Below are positions 16,536 through 25,284 of a stretch of 56,778 nucleotides of DNA, in pieces (position 1 is the stretch's first letter; each line of letters opens with the position of its first letter). The stretch covers positions 1-56,778 of the forward strand of contig CANDAG010000025.1 in NCBI GenBank assembly GCA_947382625.1, in the 5' to 3' direction. A program made the translations under genes and the position numbers. The notes beneath the pieces are model-generated. The model did not search any database, was not told the DNA's origin, and was given only the letters and a program-made list of their open reading frames with translations. The stretch comes from an uncultured Lachnospiraceae bacterium (lineage in GTDB: Bacteria > Bacillota > Clostridia > Lachnospirales > Lachnospiraceae).

Positions 16536-17309
16536 ATGAAATTATATGGAAAATATTTTATGATACATCTAAAGAGCATTATGGAGTACAAAACCTCCTT
16601 TTTGTTCTCCTGCATGGGACAATTTCTGGTGTCCTTCAACGTATTTCTGGGAATCTATTTTATGTTCCGCCGTTTTTCTCATGTGGAGGGATTTACTTAC
16701 AGTGAAGTCCTTCTGTGCTATGGCATTACTCTGCTTGAGTTTTCACTGGCAGAGGCCTTTGCAAGGGGGTTCGATACGTTCAGCTCCATCGTAAGCCAGG
16801 GAGAATTTGACCGGATCCTGGTGCGTCCAAGAAATGAGATCTTTCAGGTACTTGCCAGCCGCATCGAATTAAGCCGCATGGGCCGCATGCTGCAGGCAGT
16901 GGTCCTGTTTGTCTACGGTATCCGAAAAAGCGGTATCCACTGGACTTATCCAAAAGCAGCCGCCGTAGTGCTGATGCTGTTTGGCGGTGCCATGGTGTTT
17001 AGCGGCTTTTTCGTAATCTATGCCTCTATCTGCTTTTTCACCATCGAGGGGTTGGAATTTATGAATATTTTCACGGACGGAGCCCGGGAATATGGAAAGT
17101 ATCCTGTGAACATTTATGGAAAAAGGGTACTGCAGCTCTGCACCTTTGTGGTGCCTTATGCCCTGATCCAGTATTATCCGCTCCTTTATCTGTTGGGCAG
17201 GGGCAAGCCTTATTACGCCCTGCTGCCCCTGGCGGCCTGCCTGTTCCTGATCCCCTGTCTTATGCTGTGGAAGATCGGAGTGAGGCATTACGTTTCGGCA
17301 GGATCGTGA
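16536..17309 (+). CDS. ABC-2/DUF990-type permease 2
   Basis: 257 residues, about six hydrophobic segments. It is the COG3694-like partner: IVSQGEFDRILVRPRNEIFQVLASRIELSRMGR in the first cytoplasmic loop (shown here only as landmark, about 89-121) and FTDGAREYGKYPVNIYG near 178-194. ATG follows AAAGGAGAATAGACCGGCT. Last gene of the exporter operon. A terminator-like stem and repeat family 2 follow before the convergent pepT. Confidence 0.85.
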   Translation: MKLYGKYFMIHLKSIMEYKTSFLFSCMGQFLVSFNVFLGIYFMFRRFSHVEGFTYSEVLLCYGITLLEFSLAEAFARGFDTFSSIVSQGEFDRILVRPRNEIFQVLASRIELSRMGRMLQAVVLFVYGIRKSGIHWTYPKAAAVVLMLFGGAMVFSGFFVIYASICFFTIEGLEFMNIFTDGAREYGKYPVNIYGKRVLQLCTFVVPYALIQYYPLLYLLGRGKPYYALLPLAACLFLIPCLMLWKIGVRHYVSAGS

Positions 17310-17320
17310 AGCAATGTTTA

Positions 17321-17390
17321 TGACATGCTCTGCGAGTTATCCTTATGTTAACAACGGACAGCACGCTTTGCGAACTGTCCTTATGTCAAA
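17321..17390 (+). repeat. Palindromic repeat family 2, one and a half units
   Basis: A half unit ends TATCCTTATGTT at 17349. A full unit follows, starting AACAACGGACAG and ending CTGTCCTTATGTC (17350-17388), whose GGACAG/CTGTCC ends pair. The full unit is nearly identical to 36840-36878. Confidence 0.75.
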
Positions 17391-17417
17391 AAAGAATCCT
17401 GCGTGGCAGGATTCTTT
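17391..17417. terminator. Bidirectional terminator
   Basis: AAAGAATCCTGC and its exact complement, loop GTG. Symmetric A/T ends let it work on both strands, between the convergent exporter operon and pepT. Confidence 0.8.
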
Positions 17418-17474
17418 GCCTGCGGCGGATCATGTCAGCGACATGATTCCATTCCGCCGCAGTGCGAACTTATA

Positions 17475-18713
17475 TCAGGCATATTTTTCCACGATCTTCA
17501 CCAGAAGCTCCGTGATCTTTTCCATATCATCCGCGCAGGCGTATTCATACTTTCCATGGAAATTCATCCCTCCTGTGCAGAGATTCGGGCAGGGAAGACC
17601 CATAAAAGAAAGCCTTGCGCCGTCTGTACCGCCCCGGATCGGCACCACCACCGGCTCGATCCCCAGCTCTTCCATGGCTTCCTTGGCCCGGTCGATCAGA
17701 TGGATGTGCTTTTCAATGACTTCCTTCATATTATAGTAGGAATCCTTCATGGTGATCACAAAGGTTCCATCCCCATACTTCCGGTTCAGGAATTCCCCTA
17801 CCTGTAAAAACAGAGCCTTTTTCTTTTCGAACTTTTCCTTGTCATGATCCCTGATAATATAGTCCGCCAACGCCTCCTCCACCGTGCCGTTTAAGGCGTC
17901 CAGATGGTAAAAGCCTTCATATCCACAGGTGTACATGGGATTTTCCGCTACAGGAAGCATTGCCTGAAACTCCTGTGCCAGCAATAGCGCGTTGCGCATT
18001 TTGTCCTTTGCCTCCCCCGGATGTACGCTCCTGCCATGGATAGCCACCTTAGCGCCTGCGGCATTGAAATTTTCATATTCCAGTTCCCCAAGCCTTCCGC
18101 CGTCTACCGTATAGGCATAGTCCGCTCCAAAGAGCTCTACGTTGAAATGATCCGCACCGGCTCCTACCTCTTCATCGGGGGTAAAGCCAACCCGCACCTT
18201 TCCATGAGGAATTTCCGGATGGGTCAGCAGATATTCGGCCATGGTCATGATCTCTGCCACCCCTGCCTTGTCATCTGCACCAAGAAGAGTGGTTCCGTCG
18301 GTTACGATCAGCCTTTTTCCCTGAAAGTCTGCAAGCTCCGGGAAATCCACGGTCTTCATGACAACCGGAGCCGCGCCATCCTTTCCCTCATTCAGCATAA
18401 TATCCCCGCCATCATAATTTTCAATCATTCTGGGCTTCACTCCCGCCCCTGTCACGGCCGGAGACGTATCCATATGTGCGATAAACCCCAGAACCGGAGC
18501 ATTCTCGCATCCCTTTGACGCCGGAACACTTGCATAAACATAGCAGTGCTCCCTGTCATAGGCAATTTCCTCTGCTCCCATCTCCTTAAGCTGCTCAGCC
18601 AGAACCCTGGCCAGGTCGTGCTGCTTTAAGGTAGAGGGCATGGTTTCGCTTCCCTCCCGGGATTCTGTATCAATTGCCACATACTCAAGAAATTTTTTGA
18701 TCACATTGCTCAT
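17475..18713 (-). CDS. pepT: Peptidase T (tripeptide aminopeptidase)
   Basis: 412 residues, the normal size for PepT, a cytoplasmic M20-family zinc enzyme that removes N-terminal residues from tripeptides. Metal-site motifs visible are [15 protein letters not shown] (about 76-90), [15 protein letters not shown] (about 138-152), [15 protein letters not shown] and, near the end, [19 protein letters not shown]. The ATG at 18711-18713 follows GAGAGGGAAACGAAG. A longer frame into mutS2 has no site. It lies 46 nt downstream of the mutS2-like gene and is probably in the same transcript. Confidence 0.95.
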   Translation of the reverse strand: MSNVIKKFLEYVAIDTESREGSETMPSTLKQHDLARVLAEQLKEMGAEEIAYDREHCYVYASVPASKGCENAPVLGFIAHMDTSPAVTGAGVKPRMIENYDGGDIMLNEGKDGAAPVVMKTVDFPELADFQGKRLIVTDGTTLLGADDKAGVAEIMTMAEYLLTHPEIPHGKVRVGFTPDEEVGAGADHFNVELFGADYAYTVDGGRLGELEYENFNAAGAKVAIHGRSVHPGEAKDKMRNALLLAQEFQAMLPVAENPMYTCGYEGFYHLDALNGTVEEALADYIIRDHDKEKFEKKKALFLQVGEFLNRKYGDGTFVITMKDSYYNMKEVIEKHIHLIDRAKEAMEELGIEPVVVPIRGGTDGARLSFMGLPCPNLCTGGMNFHGKYEYACADDMEKITELLVKIVEKYA

Positions 18714-18759
18714 CTTCGTTTCCCTCTCTTTTATTTCACTATAACCAATCATATCATAT

Positions 18760-20754
18760 CTACTCTTCACATACCACCATTTCCTCCACATACTTTCTTT
18801 CCATGGCATGCCTTGCCTTTCTGGTTTCCACCGAATCGAAAATAATGGAAAAATCATAGTCCTCCGGATAAAGCTTTTCGGCCGCCACATGAAGCTTCAC
18901 CCTTTTGTGGTTAATATAGATCTTTTTATCCGGCAGCTGTACCCTGAGCACTCCCTTCTCGTTCACCGGTTCACATACGATCCCGATCTTCCTGTCAGGA
19001 TAGATCATCACACTGTCTCCCCTCCTGAATTTTTCGGATAGTCCGGTATCCTTGTGATACGCTTTTTGCTTTCGGATATGAGGAACCTTTTCCTGCCCGT
19101 GCTCCGCCCTGCTGTTTTCCGGAGCATCCTCTCCTTCTGTCCTCTTCCACTCCTGCACCATATCTTCCGGTTTCTCCCCTTCTTTTCTATCCACCGATGA
19201 GTCTGCCCTCTCCTGCCCGTAAGCTGCCGCGGCGGCGTCCTGCAGCATGGAAAGAGGCATTCCCAGCTTCCTTGCAATATAGAAGGCACAGCTCTCCCCG
19301 GCCTCCCCGATCACAAGCTGGTACAAGGGCTTTAAACTTTCCTTGTCAAAGGTCATCCTGGCGTTGATCACGCCTGCCTCCTGCTCCGCATAGGTTTTCA
19401 CCTCCGGATAGTGGGTTGTGACCAGATACAGGGCGCCGCTTTTCTTCAAGGCCTTCAGAATCGCAATGGCGATCCCCATCCCCTCTGCCGGATCTGTCCC
19501 GGAGCCTAATTCATCCAGGATCACAAGGCTCTCCTCATCTGCCTTCTGCAAAATAGAAAGTACATTGGTAATATGGGCCGAAAAGGTAGAAAGATTTTCG
19601 GCCAGATTCTGTCCGTCTCCAATGTCGCAGAGGATCATGTTACTCATACAGATTTCTGCCTTCTCCGCGGCCACGTGCAGCCCGCACTGGGCCATCATGC
19701 AATTTAAGGCAACAGTCTTGATCGCAACCGTCTTCCCTCCTGTATTGGGTCCTGTAATGATCACCCCATTGATCCCTTCCCCGATCTCGAAATCCAATGG
19801 CACGTTAATCCTTTTATCCATAAGCGGATGCCGGCCTTTAACCAGATGAATACGGCGCTGTGTGTTGATCTCCGGCTCGATTCCCTCACAGGCAAGGCTC
19901 AGCTTTCCTTTTGCAAAAATAAAATCCAGCTTCTCTATGGTGCGGGTGTTCTGGTTTATCACATCTGCCTTGTCTGAAAGCATGGCGGTAAGCTCGTAAA
20001 GAATCCGTCTTTCCTCATTTTCCGCATCGATCTTAAGCTCCTGCAGCTCCTCATAAAGCTTTGCAACTGCAAGGGGTTCCATAAACAGGGTGCTTCCGGT
20101 GGAGGACTTATCGATCACACTGCCCCCGATCCTGAACTTATACTCCTTTTTTACCGGAATGCAGATGCGGCCGTTCCGGATGGTGCTGAAATGATCCGAC
20201 ATACATTCCTTATTGGCGCGGATCACCGCATCTGCCTTTTCCCGCATTCTGGCCTCCGTCCGGTCAATCCCCTCCCGCAGGGATTTCAGGAGCTTAGAGG
20301 CATAATCGTCCACCCGCCCGCTTCTGATCTTTTGGCTTAATTCCGTGCGGGCCTCTTCTAAGGGATCTAAGTTTTCTTCATAATAGGGCAGGCTGATCTC
20401 GCAGGCCTTCCCCCTGACCAGATAATCCTTCAGTCTCTTTACGGCAGTCAGGGTAACCGCTATTTTTTCCAGCTCCGGTGCGCTTAGGCAGCTTTCCTTT
20501 TCCGCCCTTTCTATTAACTCAGCCACGCCCTCTAAGGCTGTGATCGGCGGGTCTCCATACCGGTCCAGCAAGATCCTGGCCTCTGAGGTTTCCTTAAGCC
20601 GGGCGCGCACCTCGGTTTCCTCAAGGAGCGGCTCTAAGCTTCTGATCTTTTCCTTTGCTCTCAGCGTACAGGCATTTTCGGAAAGCTTCTCTATGATCTG
20701 GTCAAATTCCAGCATTCTGGGGGATGCTGTTTCATAAAAATAATGTTTCTCCAT
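18760..20754 (-). CDS. MutS2-like ATPase lacking the Smr domain
   Basis: 664 residues. Helical core domain 1-290, then the MutS ATPase: Walker [14 protein letters not shown] (about 335-347), the STFSAHI switch (about 388), Walker [14 protein letters not shown] (about 409-421), and TTHYPEVK. MutS2 (about 790 residues) suppresses recombination or rescues collided ribosomes, using a C-terminal KOW-Smr module. This protein has a charged linker (about 525-590) and a basic small domain, and ends near where Smr would begin. No Smr signature is seen. It is better called a MutS2 paralogue than MutS2 itself. Confidence 0.85.
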   Translation of the reverse strand: MEKHYFYETASPRMLEFDQIIEKLSENACTLRAKEKIRSLEPLLEETEVRARLKETSEARILLDRYGDPPITALEGVAELIERAEKESCLSAPELEKIAVTLTAVKRLKDYLVRGKACEISLPYYEENLDPLEEARTELSQKIRSGRVDDYASKLLKSLREGIDRTEARMREKADAVIRANKECMSDHFSTIRNGRICIPVKKEYKFRIGGSVIDKSSTGSTLFMEPLAVAKLYEELQELKIDAENEERRILYELTAMLSDKADVINQNTRTIEKLDFIFAKGKLSLACEGIEPEINTQRRIHLVKGRHPLMDKRINVPLDFEIGEGINGVIITGPNTGGKTVAIKTVALNCMMAQCGLHVAAEKAEICMSNMILCDIGDGQNLAENLSTFSAHITNVLSILQKADEESLVILDELGSGTDPAEGMGIAIAILKALKKSGALYLVTTHYPEVKTYAEQEAGVINARMTFDKESLKPLYQLVIGEAGESCAFYIARKLGMPLSMLQDAAAAAYGQERADSSVDRKEGEKPEDMVQEWKRTEGEDAPENSRAEHGQEKVPHIRKQKAYHKDTGLSEKFRRGDSVMIYPDRKIGIVCEPVNEKGVLRVQLPDKKIYINHKRVKLHVAAEKLYPEDYDFSIIFDSVETRKARHAMERKYVEEMVVCEE

Positions 20755-20793
20755 TTTTGATCCTTTCTTTTAAAAGCAGTATTAGATTCAAAA

Positions 20794-20917
20794 AGGCCGC
20801 AGAAATATCTGCCCTGCCATAAGCACCTCTTACACATGCTTCCCGTTTGGGCATACCATAGTGAACAACAAAAAAATTTGACATAATATTGTGTTATCCA
20901 CTATTCTTCTGCGGCCT
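20794..20917 (-). ncRNA. Candidate structured RNA upstream of mutS2-like gene
   Basis: On the minus strand the ends AGGCCGCAGAA (20907-20917) and TTCTGCGGCCT (20794-20804) pair perfectly over 11 bp, and the second arm is followed by TTTTTG. Inside, ATAGTGGATAAC pairs with GTTGTTCACTAT (12 bp with G-U pairs), and ATGCCC-AAAC-GGG-AA-GCAT forms a second hairpin. The result is a closed multi-branch fold of about 124 nt. It fits none of the riboswitch consensus sequences, 6S or SRP RNA that I know. It could be a riboswitch/attenuator for the mutS2-pepT unit or an independent small RNA. Confidence 0.5.
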
Positions 20918-20936
20918 GTAAAAAATATTTTTGCAC

Positions 20937-20961
20937 AAAAAAACATGTCCGTACGGACATG
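20937..20961 (-). terminator. Terminator hairpin with perfect palindrome
   Basis: CATGTCCGTACGGACATG (20944-20961) is an 18-bp perfect palindrome, followed on the minus strand by seven T. It separates the response-regulator transcript from the structured-RNA region. The gap 20962-21193 shows no gene, only an imperfect stem near 21113-21155. Confidence 0.7.
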
Positions 20962-21193
20962 CTTATTTTTATTCAAAGTGTATGATAAGCATTTCGTAAG
21001 GCAGATAAAAGGGCACGACAAAAAAGCATAGAATGCCTGATGTCATTCCCTGCAACTGTTCAGTTGTCTGTAGTTTCCTTCACTTCCACACTTAACATAC
21101 ATTTCCTCTCTTTCCGAAAGAAGGTTCCTTTGGATCAACCCGGAAACCTTTCTTCAATGATGGAGTAATTATAATCCACGAAGGGGGGAGGTG

Positions 21194-21967
21194 TCAATGC
21201 TTATTCCGGTACTCGTTTGCTGATACTCCCTCCATTTTCTTGAAAACTCTGGAAAAGTGCGCCAGATCCTGAAATCCCACCATATCCGCCACATCGCAGA
21301 TACGAAGTGACGGATTTTTTAACAATTCCTTTGACTTATCGATCCTGGCGCCGTTTAGAATATCTGAAAATGTCTTGCCCGTATGTTTCCCAATTAATTT
21401 AGATAAATGCCATTGGCTGACATAAACCTGATCGGCCACATCCGCCAGCCTGAGCCGCTCCTGTGAATGCTCCCGTATATAGTCTAAAGCGTTGTTCACA
21501 ATAAAACTGTTTGCCTCATGATTCTCCGGTTCCGCCTGATCACTTATTCCCCGCATATCATCTGCCTCCTCTGCCTCGTGGGTGACTCCGATCTGCTCTA
21601 ACCTTTTTGCAGCGGTGTCAACTGCCTCTTCCAGTTCATTCATTTTGGATGGCTTCAGCAAAAACCGCAAAACCCCCAACTCGATCGCACGTCTGGCATA
21701 TTCAAATTCCCTGTATCCGGTCAATATAATGATCTGCATATCCGGAAATTCGGATTTCAGCCCTGCGATCATTTTCAGTCCATCCATTTCCGGCATATGA
21801 ATATCCGAGATAATGATATCCGGCTTTTCCCTGAAAATCACTTCCATACCCCTTTTTCCGTCATAAGCGGTACCCACCACCCTGCAATTCCATTTATCCC
21901 ATGTCATCGTCCGGGACAATCCTTCCACGATCAATGGCTCATCATCAATAATTACCACTCTGTACAT
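21194..21967 (-). CDS. YesN-type response regulator (cluster A)
   Basis: 257 residues: receiver domain 1-120 with acidic pocket DDEP, phospho-acceptor in IIISDIHMPEMDG, and LLKPSK lysine; then a linker; then a C-terminal AraC-type double helix-turn-helix (LADVADQVYVSQWHLSKLIGK and ICDVADMVGFQDLAHFSRVFKK). It is expected to activate the adjacent sugar-transporter genes when phosphorylated by the YesM-type sensor. It is the last gene of cluster A, after the two permeases, whereas the sensor is first. ATG at 21967 follows GGGAGATACA. Another in-frame GTG four codons upstream overlaps the site. Confidence 0.9.
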   Translation of the reverse strand: MYRVVIIDDEPLIVEGLSRTMTWDKWNCRVVGTAYDGKRGMEVIFREKPDIIISDIHMPEMDGLKMIAGLKSEFPDMQIIILTGYREFEYARRAIELGVLRFLLKPSKMNELEEAVDTAAKRLEQIGVTHEAEEADDMRGISDQAEPENHEANSFIVNNALDYIREHSQERLRLADVADQVYVSQWHLSKLIGKHTGKTFSDILNGARIDKSKELLKNPSLRICDVADMVGFQDLAHFSRVFKKMEGVSANEYRNKH

Positions 21968-22005
21968 TGTATCTCCCACACCTTACCTTAAAATCAATCT
22001 GTATT

Positions 22006-22866
22006 TTATCCCTTCACCGCGCCGGCAATCATTCCTTTGATAATATATTTCTGCAGGAAGCAATAAACTATGATCACAGGTACGACCACCAGTGTTACTG
22101 CAGAGGCCGTCAAGCCATAGTTCGTCCCCTCCTTGGCTGTCAACTGGTTTAACAGCATGGTAATCCCATACATGTCCGGTCTTCTCATAAAAAACGACTG
22201 GGTAAACAGATCATTATAGCTCCACAGAAAAGAAAAAATAGCTACTGTAGCAAAGGATGGTTTCGTAAGAGGGAGCACTACCTTAAAATAAATCTGGTAG
22301 GCATTACACCCTTCCATATAGGCCGCTTCCTCCAGCTCAACCGGCAACCCCTTTATGTAACCCATCAGCACCACCATGGCAAAAGAAAGATTTCCTGCTG
22401 TCTGAGGAAGGATTACCGATAACATCGTCAAAAACCAACTCCCCGTATTGGCGATGCCCCAGGAAAACTCCATGGAAAATACCGGTATGATCGTTGCGAA
22501 GGCCGGAAACATCATACCTGCGATGACCAGCGAGTTTAACAGCTCGGAGCCTTTAAACTTGTATCTGGAAAGTGCATAAGCTCCCATCCCGGCCAAAAGG
22601 ACTACCAGAAGCGCCACCGTCATAGATATAAAAATACTGTTTTTATAGGAATTCAAAATATTCAGGTTATTGAATGCCTTTCTGTAATTCGCCATAGTAA
22701 ACAGTTCCCCGAAGGGAAGTGCAAAGGAGTTTGCCAGAATTTTGTCTTTTGCCTTAAAGGAATTCTGTACTACCCATATAATAGGATAAATTGTGGTCAA
22801 AGACCAGCAGATCAATATCAGGTAGACCACCATTGATCCAATGGGATTTTTTTTCGTTTTCGTCAT
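22006..22866 (-). CDS. Sugar ABC permease, MalG/AraQ type (cluster A)
   Basis: 286 residues, six membrane helices. The cytoplasmic EAA loop reads ELEEAAYMEGCNAYQIYFKVVLPL (about 180), the coupling site for the ATPase. It is the second permease of a CUT1-family carbohydrate importer. ATG follows TAGGAGGGATGGAGT. No ATPase gene is in the cluster, so an MsmX-type shared ATPase encoded elsewhere is presumed. Substrate not deducible. Confidence 0.93.
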   Translation of the reverse strand: MTKTKKNPIGSMVVYLILICWSLTTIYPIIWVVQNSFKAKDKILANSFALPFGELFTMANYRKAFNNLNILNSYKNSIFISMTVALLVVLLAGMGAYALSRYKFKGSELLNSLVIAGMMFPAFATIIPVFSMEFSWGIANTGSWFLTMLSVILPQTAGNLSFAMVVLMGYIKGLPVELEEAAYMEGCNAYQIYFKVVLPLTKPSFATVAIFSFLWSYNDLFTQSFFMRRPDMYGITMLLNQLTAKEGTNYGLTASAVTLVVVPVIIVYCFLQKYIIKGMIAGAVKG

Positions 22867-22878
22867 ACTCCATCCCTC

Positions 22879-23766
22879 CTAATAGTCCTTTTCCCTGAAA
22901 ATCATATTCACTGCCTTTGACAGAATTATGCCCAATATTACGATCATTACCGCCAGAGCCGAAGCATAATCCACATTCTTTGTCTCCATCGTATGATAAT
23001 ACATATAGGTACCTGTCAGGAACGTTGACTTCAGGGGCATTCCCTTAGGGAACATCGTCCATGGAAGATCGAACACCTTCAGAGCGCCTGTCACAGCCAG
23101 CACACTACAGGTACAAATAACATTATGCAGAAGCGGAAGTGAAATATAGCGTACCTTTTGCAGCGTGGTGGCGCCGTCGATTTTGGCCGATTCATACAGC
23201 TCATCGGAAATACTGTTTAATCCCGTTATAAGGATCACAAAATAAAAGCCCACATACTGCCACATGACCGGAAGCATCATTGTAAAAAGGGCTGTCCCCT
23301 CCGCTTTCCAGTCAATAAGGGTCTCTCTTCCCAAAGCCTCTAAGATCTGATTGACCATCCCCTTGTCATACAAAAAAAGCAGATTAAACAAAAGCCCCAG
23401 CGCTGTTGCCGAAATGACAATAGGAAAAAAAAATACTGTCTTAAAAAACTGCTTTCCCCTCCTCACATTATCCACCATCAATGCCAGAACGATCGCGATC
23501 CCTACCTGTCCTATCAGTGTGACAAGCATCATCAGCAACGTATTTTTAACGGAAACCCATACACTTTCATCCCGGACCATCTCCTGATAATTGTGGTACC
23601 ACGGCGTATTGAAACCGCTCCCTGAGCTTCCAAGCTGTTTGATTTCCATAAAACTGTTTATGAAGTTTTTAAAAAAAGGATAATAGAGATATACCGCCAT
23701 AAACAGAAATGCGGGAAACAGAAACAGGAATGCGGGCTTTTTATTTCGATAGATATTTGCTCCCAT
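22879..23766 (-). CDS. Sugar ABC permease, MalF/UgpA type (cluster A)
   Basis: 295 residues, six membrane helices. The start MGANIYRNKKPAFLFLFPAFLF and EAA loop DELYESAKIDGATTLQKVRYISLPLL (about 195-220) are typical of the first permease in CUT1 importers. It pairs with the MalG-type gene 12 nt downstream and the binding protein upstream. ATG follows GAGGAGGTGACCT. Confidence 0.93.
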   Translation of the reverse strand: MGANIYRNKKPAFLFLFPAFLFMAVYLYYPFFKNFINSFMEIKQLGSSGSGFNTPWYHNYQEMVRDESVWVSVKNTLLMMLVTLIGQVGIAIVLALMVDNVRRGKQFFKTVFFFPIVISATALGLLFNLLFLYDKGMVNQILEALGRETLIDWKAEGTALFTMMLPVMWQYVGFYFVILITGLNSISDELYESAKIDGATTLQKVRYISLPLLHNVICTCSVLAVTGALKVFDLPWTMFPKGMPLKSTFLTGTYMYYHTMETKNVDYASALAVMIVILGIILSKAVNMIFREKDY

Positions 23767-23851
23767 AGGTCACCTCCTCAATCATACTCTGTATATTCTT
23801 CCAAAAAGGGGCCAGGTAATCCCCCGCCCCTTCTTGCAGCTTCTGTCTGTT

Positions 23852-25183
23852 TTATTGGTTATGATATACTTCAAGCCCTTCTGCTACTGCATCCTCTGCC
23901 GATACTTTTCCGGTCACGATCTCCGGCATCCCGTCAAAGGTAGATACTCTGCACTCACCCTGGAACAGATCCTGCGCAGCGCCCGTGAGAGAAGTGGCTC
24001 CTGCCATCATGCGCATTGCCTTAACCTGTAAGATATTGAACTCTGATTCGTCAACTTCCGGTGCATTCTTAAGCGCGGAGGCTGCATGCTGTGCAAATGC
24101 AGGAATTACGCTGTCAGAAGTCATATACTCTACAAAGCTTACCGCTGCCGCTCTCTTATCTGCGTCCTCCCATGCCTTCTTAGTAATATAATATCCCATG
24201 GAAATACCGCCTACCAGATCGCTTGCCTTTCTGTCCCCACTACCGGGTACATAAGTCACATCAAACTTGTCCAACTTCTCTTCATCAAGGGTGGAAGGAT
24301 CCTCCGGATCAGACTGGCATGCCCCTACAATACCGCCTACTTTCCATGAACCGTCGATCAGAAATGCCGCCTTGCCATCCGTAAACATTGCAAATGTCTC
24401 ATCATCCGTTGCAGAAAGTGTATTTTCAGGGAAATATCCCAATTCATACAATTCCTTGATATCATTCATACCTGCAACCCAGGCCTGTCCGTTTGCATCA
24501 TCAACGCCTGCTGGAATCTCAAGATGGGTCTTTGGCGATTGATGATTAAAGATTGCAAATTCCCACCAGTAATGAGGAATATTTCCTAACGCCGCAGCAA
24601 TCGGTGCATAACCTGCCGCTTTAATCTTCTCACAGTCTGCCTTAAACTGCTCCATGGTATAATTTCCATCCGGCATAGACACGCCTGCCGCATCTAAAAC
24701 TTCCATATTGACAAACATTGCTTCCCAAAAACCATTGACAGGCACTGCATATTTCTTACCATCCACCAGAGACGGCGCGATCAGATCGTCATTCATGTTA
24801 CCTGCGTATTCCGGATATTCTGCGCGGATGTCATCAATGGAAACAACCTTTCCCGCCTCAATAAAGCTGTTTGCATCCGCACCGTTAAAGAAGAACAATA
24901 CGTCCGGTTCGGAGCCTGTCTCAAAGTCTGTTGTGATCCTTGCTTTAAAGGTTTCATCGGAAGTTGCGGAAGTATCTACTACGGTGTTCCCTGTTTCCTT
25001 CTCCCATGCCGTATATGCATCCTTATAGTTTTGCGCGTTGGTGTCTTCACCGGCAAAGGTAGTTGTCACAGCCAGCTCCACCGATTTAGCCGTATCTCCC
25101 GACTTGCCTGAACTATTTCCACATGCAGCCATGGACAATATCATTACACCTGCAAGCATTAGTGACACAATTCTTTTTTTCAT
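23852..25183 (-). CDS. Sugar-binding lipoprotein (cluster A)
   Basis: 443 residues, family 1 extracellular solute-binding protein. A lipoprotein signal ends at MILSMAACG (Cys about 21), then a Ser/Gly-rich tether. The mature part has the usual FEAITADFE-like hinge and domain pattern (for example DVLFFFNGADANSFIEAG and AAFLIDGSWKVGGIVG). It delivers a sugar to the two adjacent permeases. ATG at 25183 follows GGGAGGGAAACAGT. A weak promoter (TTACCT-17-TATGAT) lies in the 101-nt gap upstream, the type that needs an activator. Confidence 0.93.
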   Translation of the reverse strand: MKKRIVSLMLAGVMILSMAACGNSSGKSGDTAKSVELAVTTTFAGEDTNAQNYKDAYTAWEKETGNTVVDTSATSDETFKARITTDFETGSEPDVLFFFNGADANSFIEAGKVVSIDDIRAEYPEYAGNMNDDLIAPSLVDGKKYAVPVNGFWEAMFVNMEVLDAAGVSMPDGNYTMEQFKADCEKIKAAGYAPIAAALGNIPHYWWEFAIFNHQSPKTHLEIPAGVDDANGQAWVAGMNDIKELYELGYFPENTLSATDDETFAMFTDGKAAFLIDGSWKVGGIVGACQSDPEDPSTLDEEKLDKFDVTYVPGSGDRKASDLVGGISMGYYITKKAWEDADKRAAAVSFVEYMTSDSVIPAFAQHAASALKNAPEVDESEFNILQVKAMRMMAGATSLTGAAQDLFQGECRVSTFDGMPEIVTGKVSAEDAVAEGLEVYHNQ

Positions 25184-25284
25184 ACTGTTTCCCTCCCTTT
25201 CCATCCGAGGTGTGAATTTCGTTTATGTACTTATCATACTCTCCAGGACGGATAAAGGTAATTGTTGTCATTGTGCTTTTTTGT

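Noticed and set aside
20794-20917. 6S or SRP RNA
   Set aside because: The conserved SRP tetraloop/asymmetric-loop bases are absent and the RNA is shorter than 6S; left as unassigned structure.
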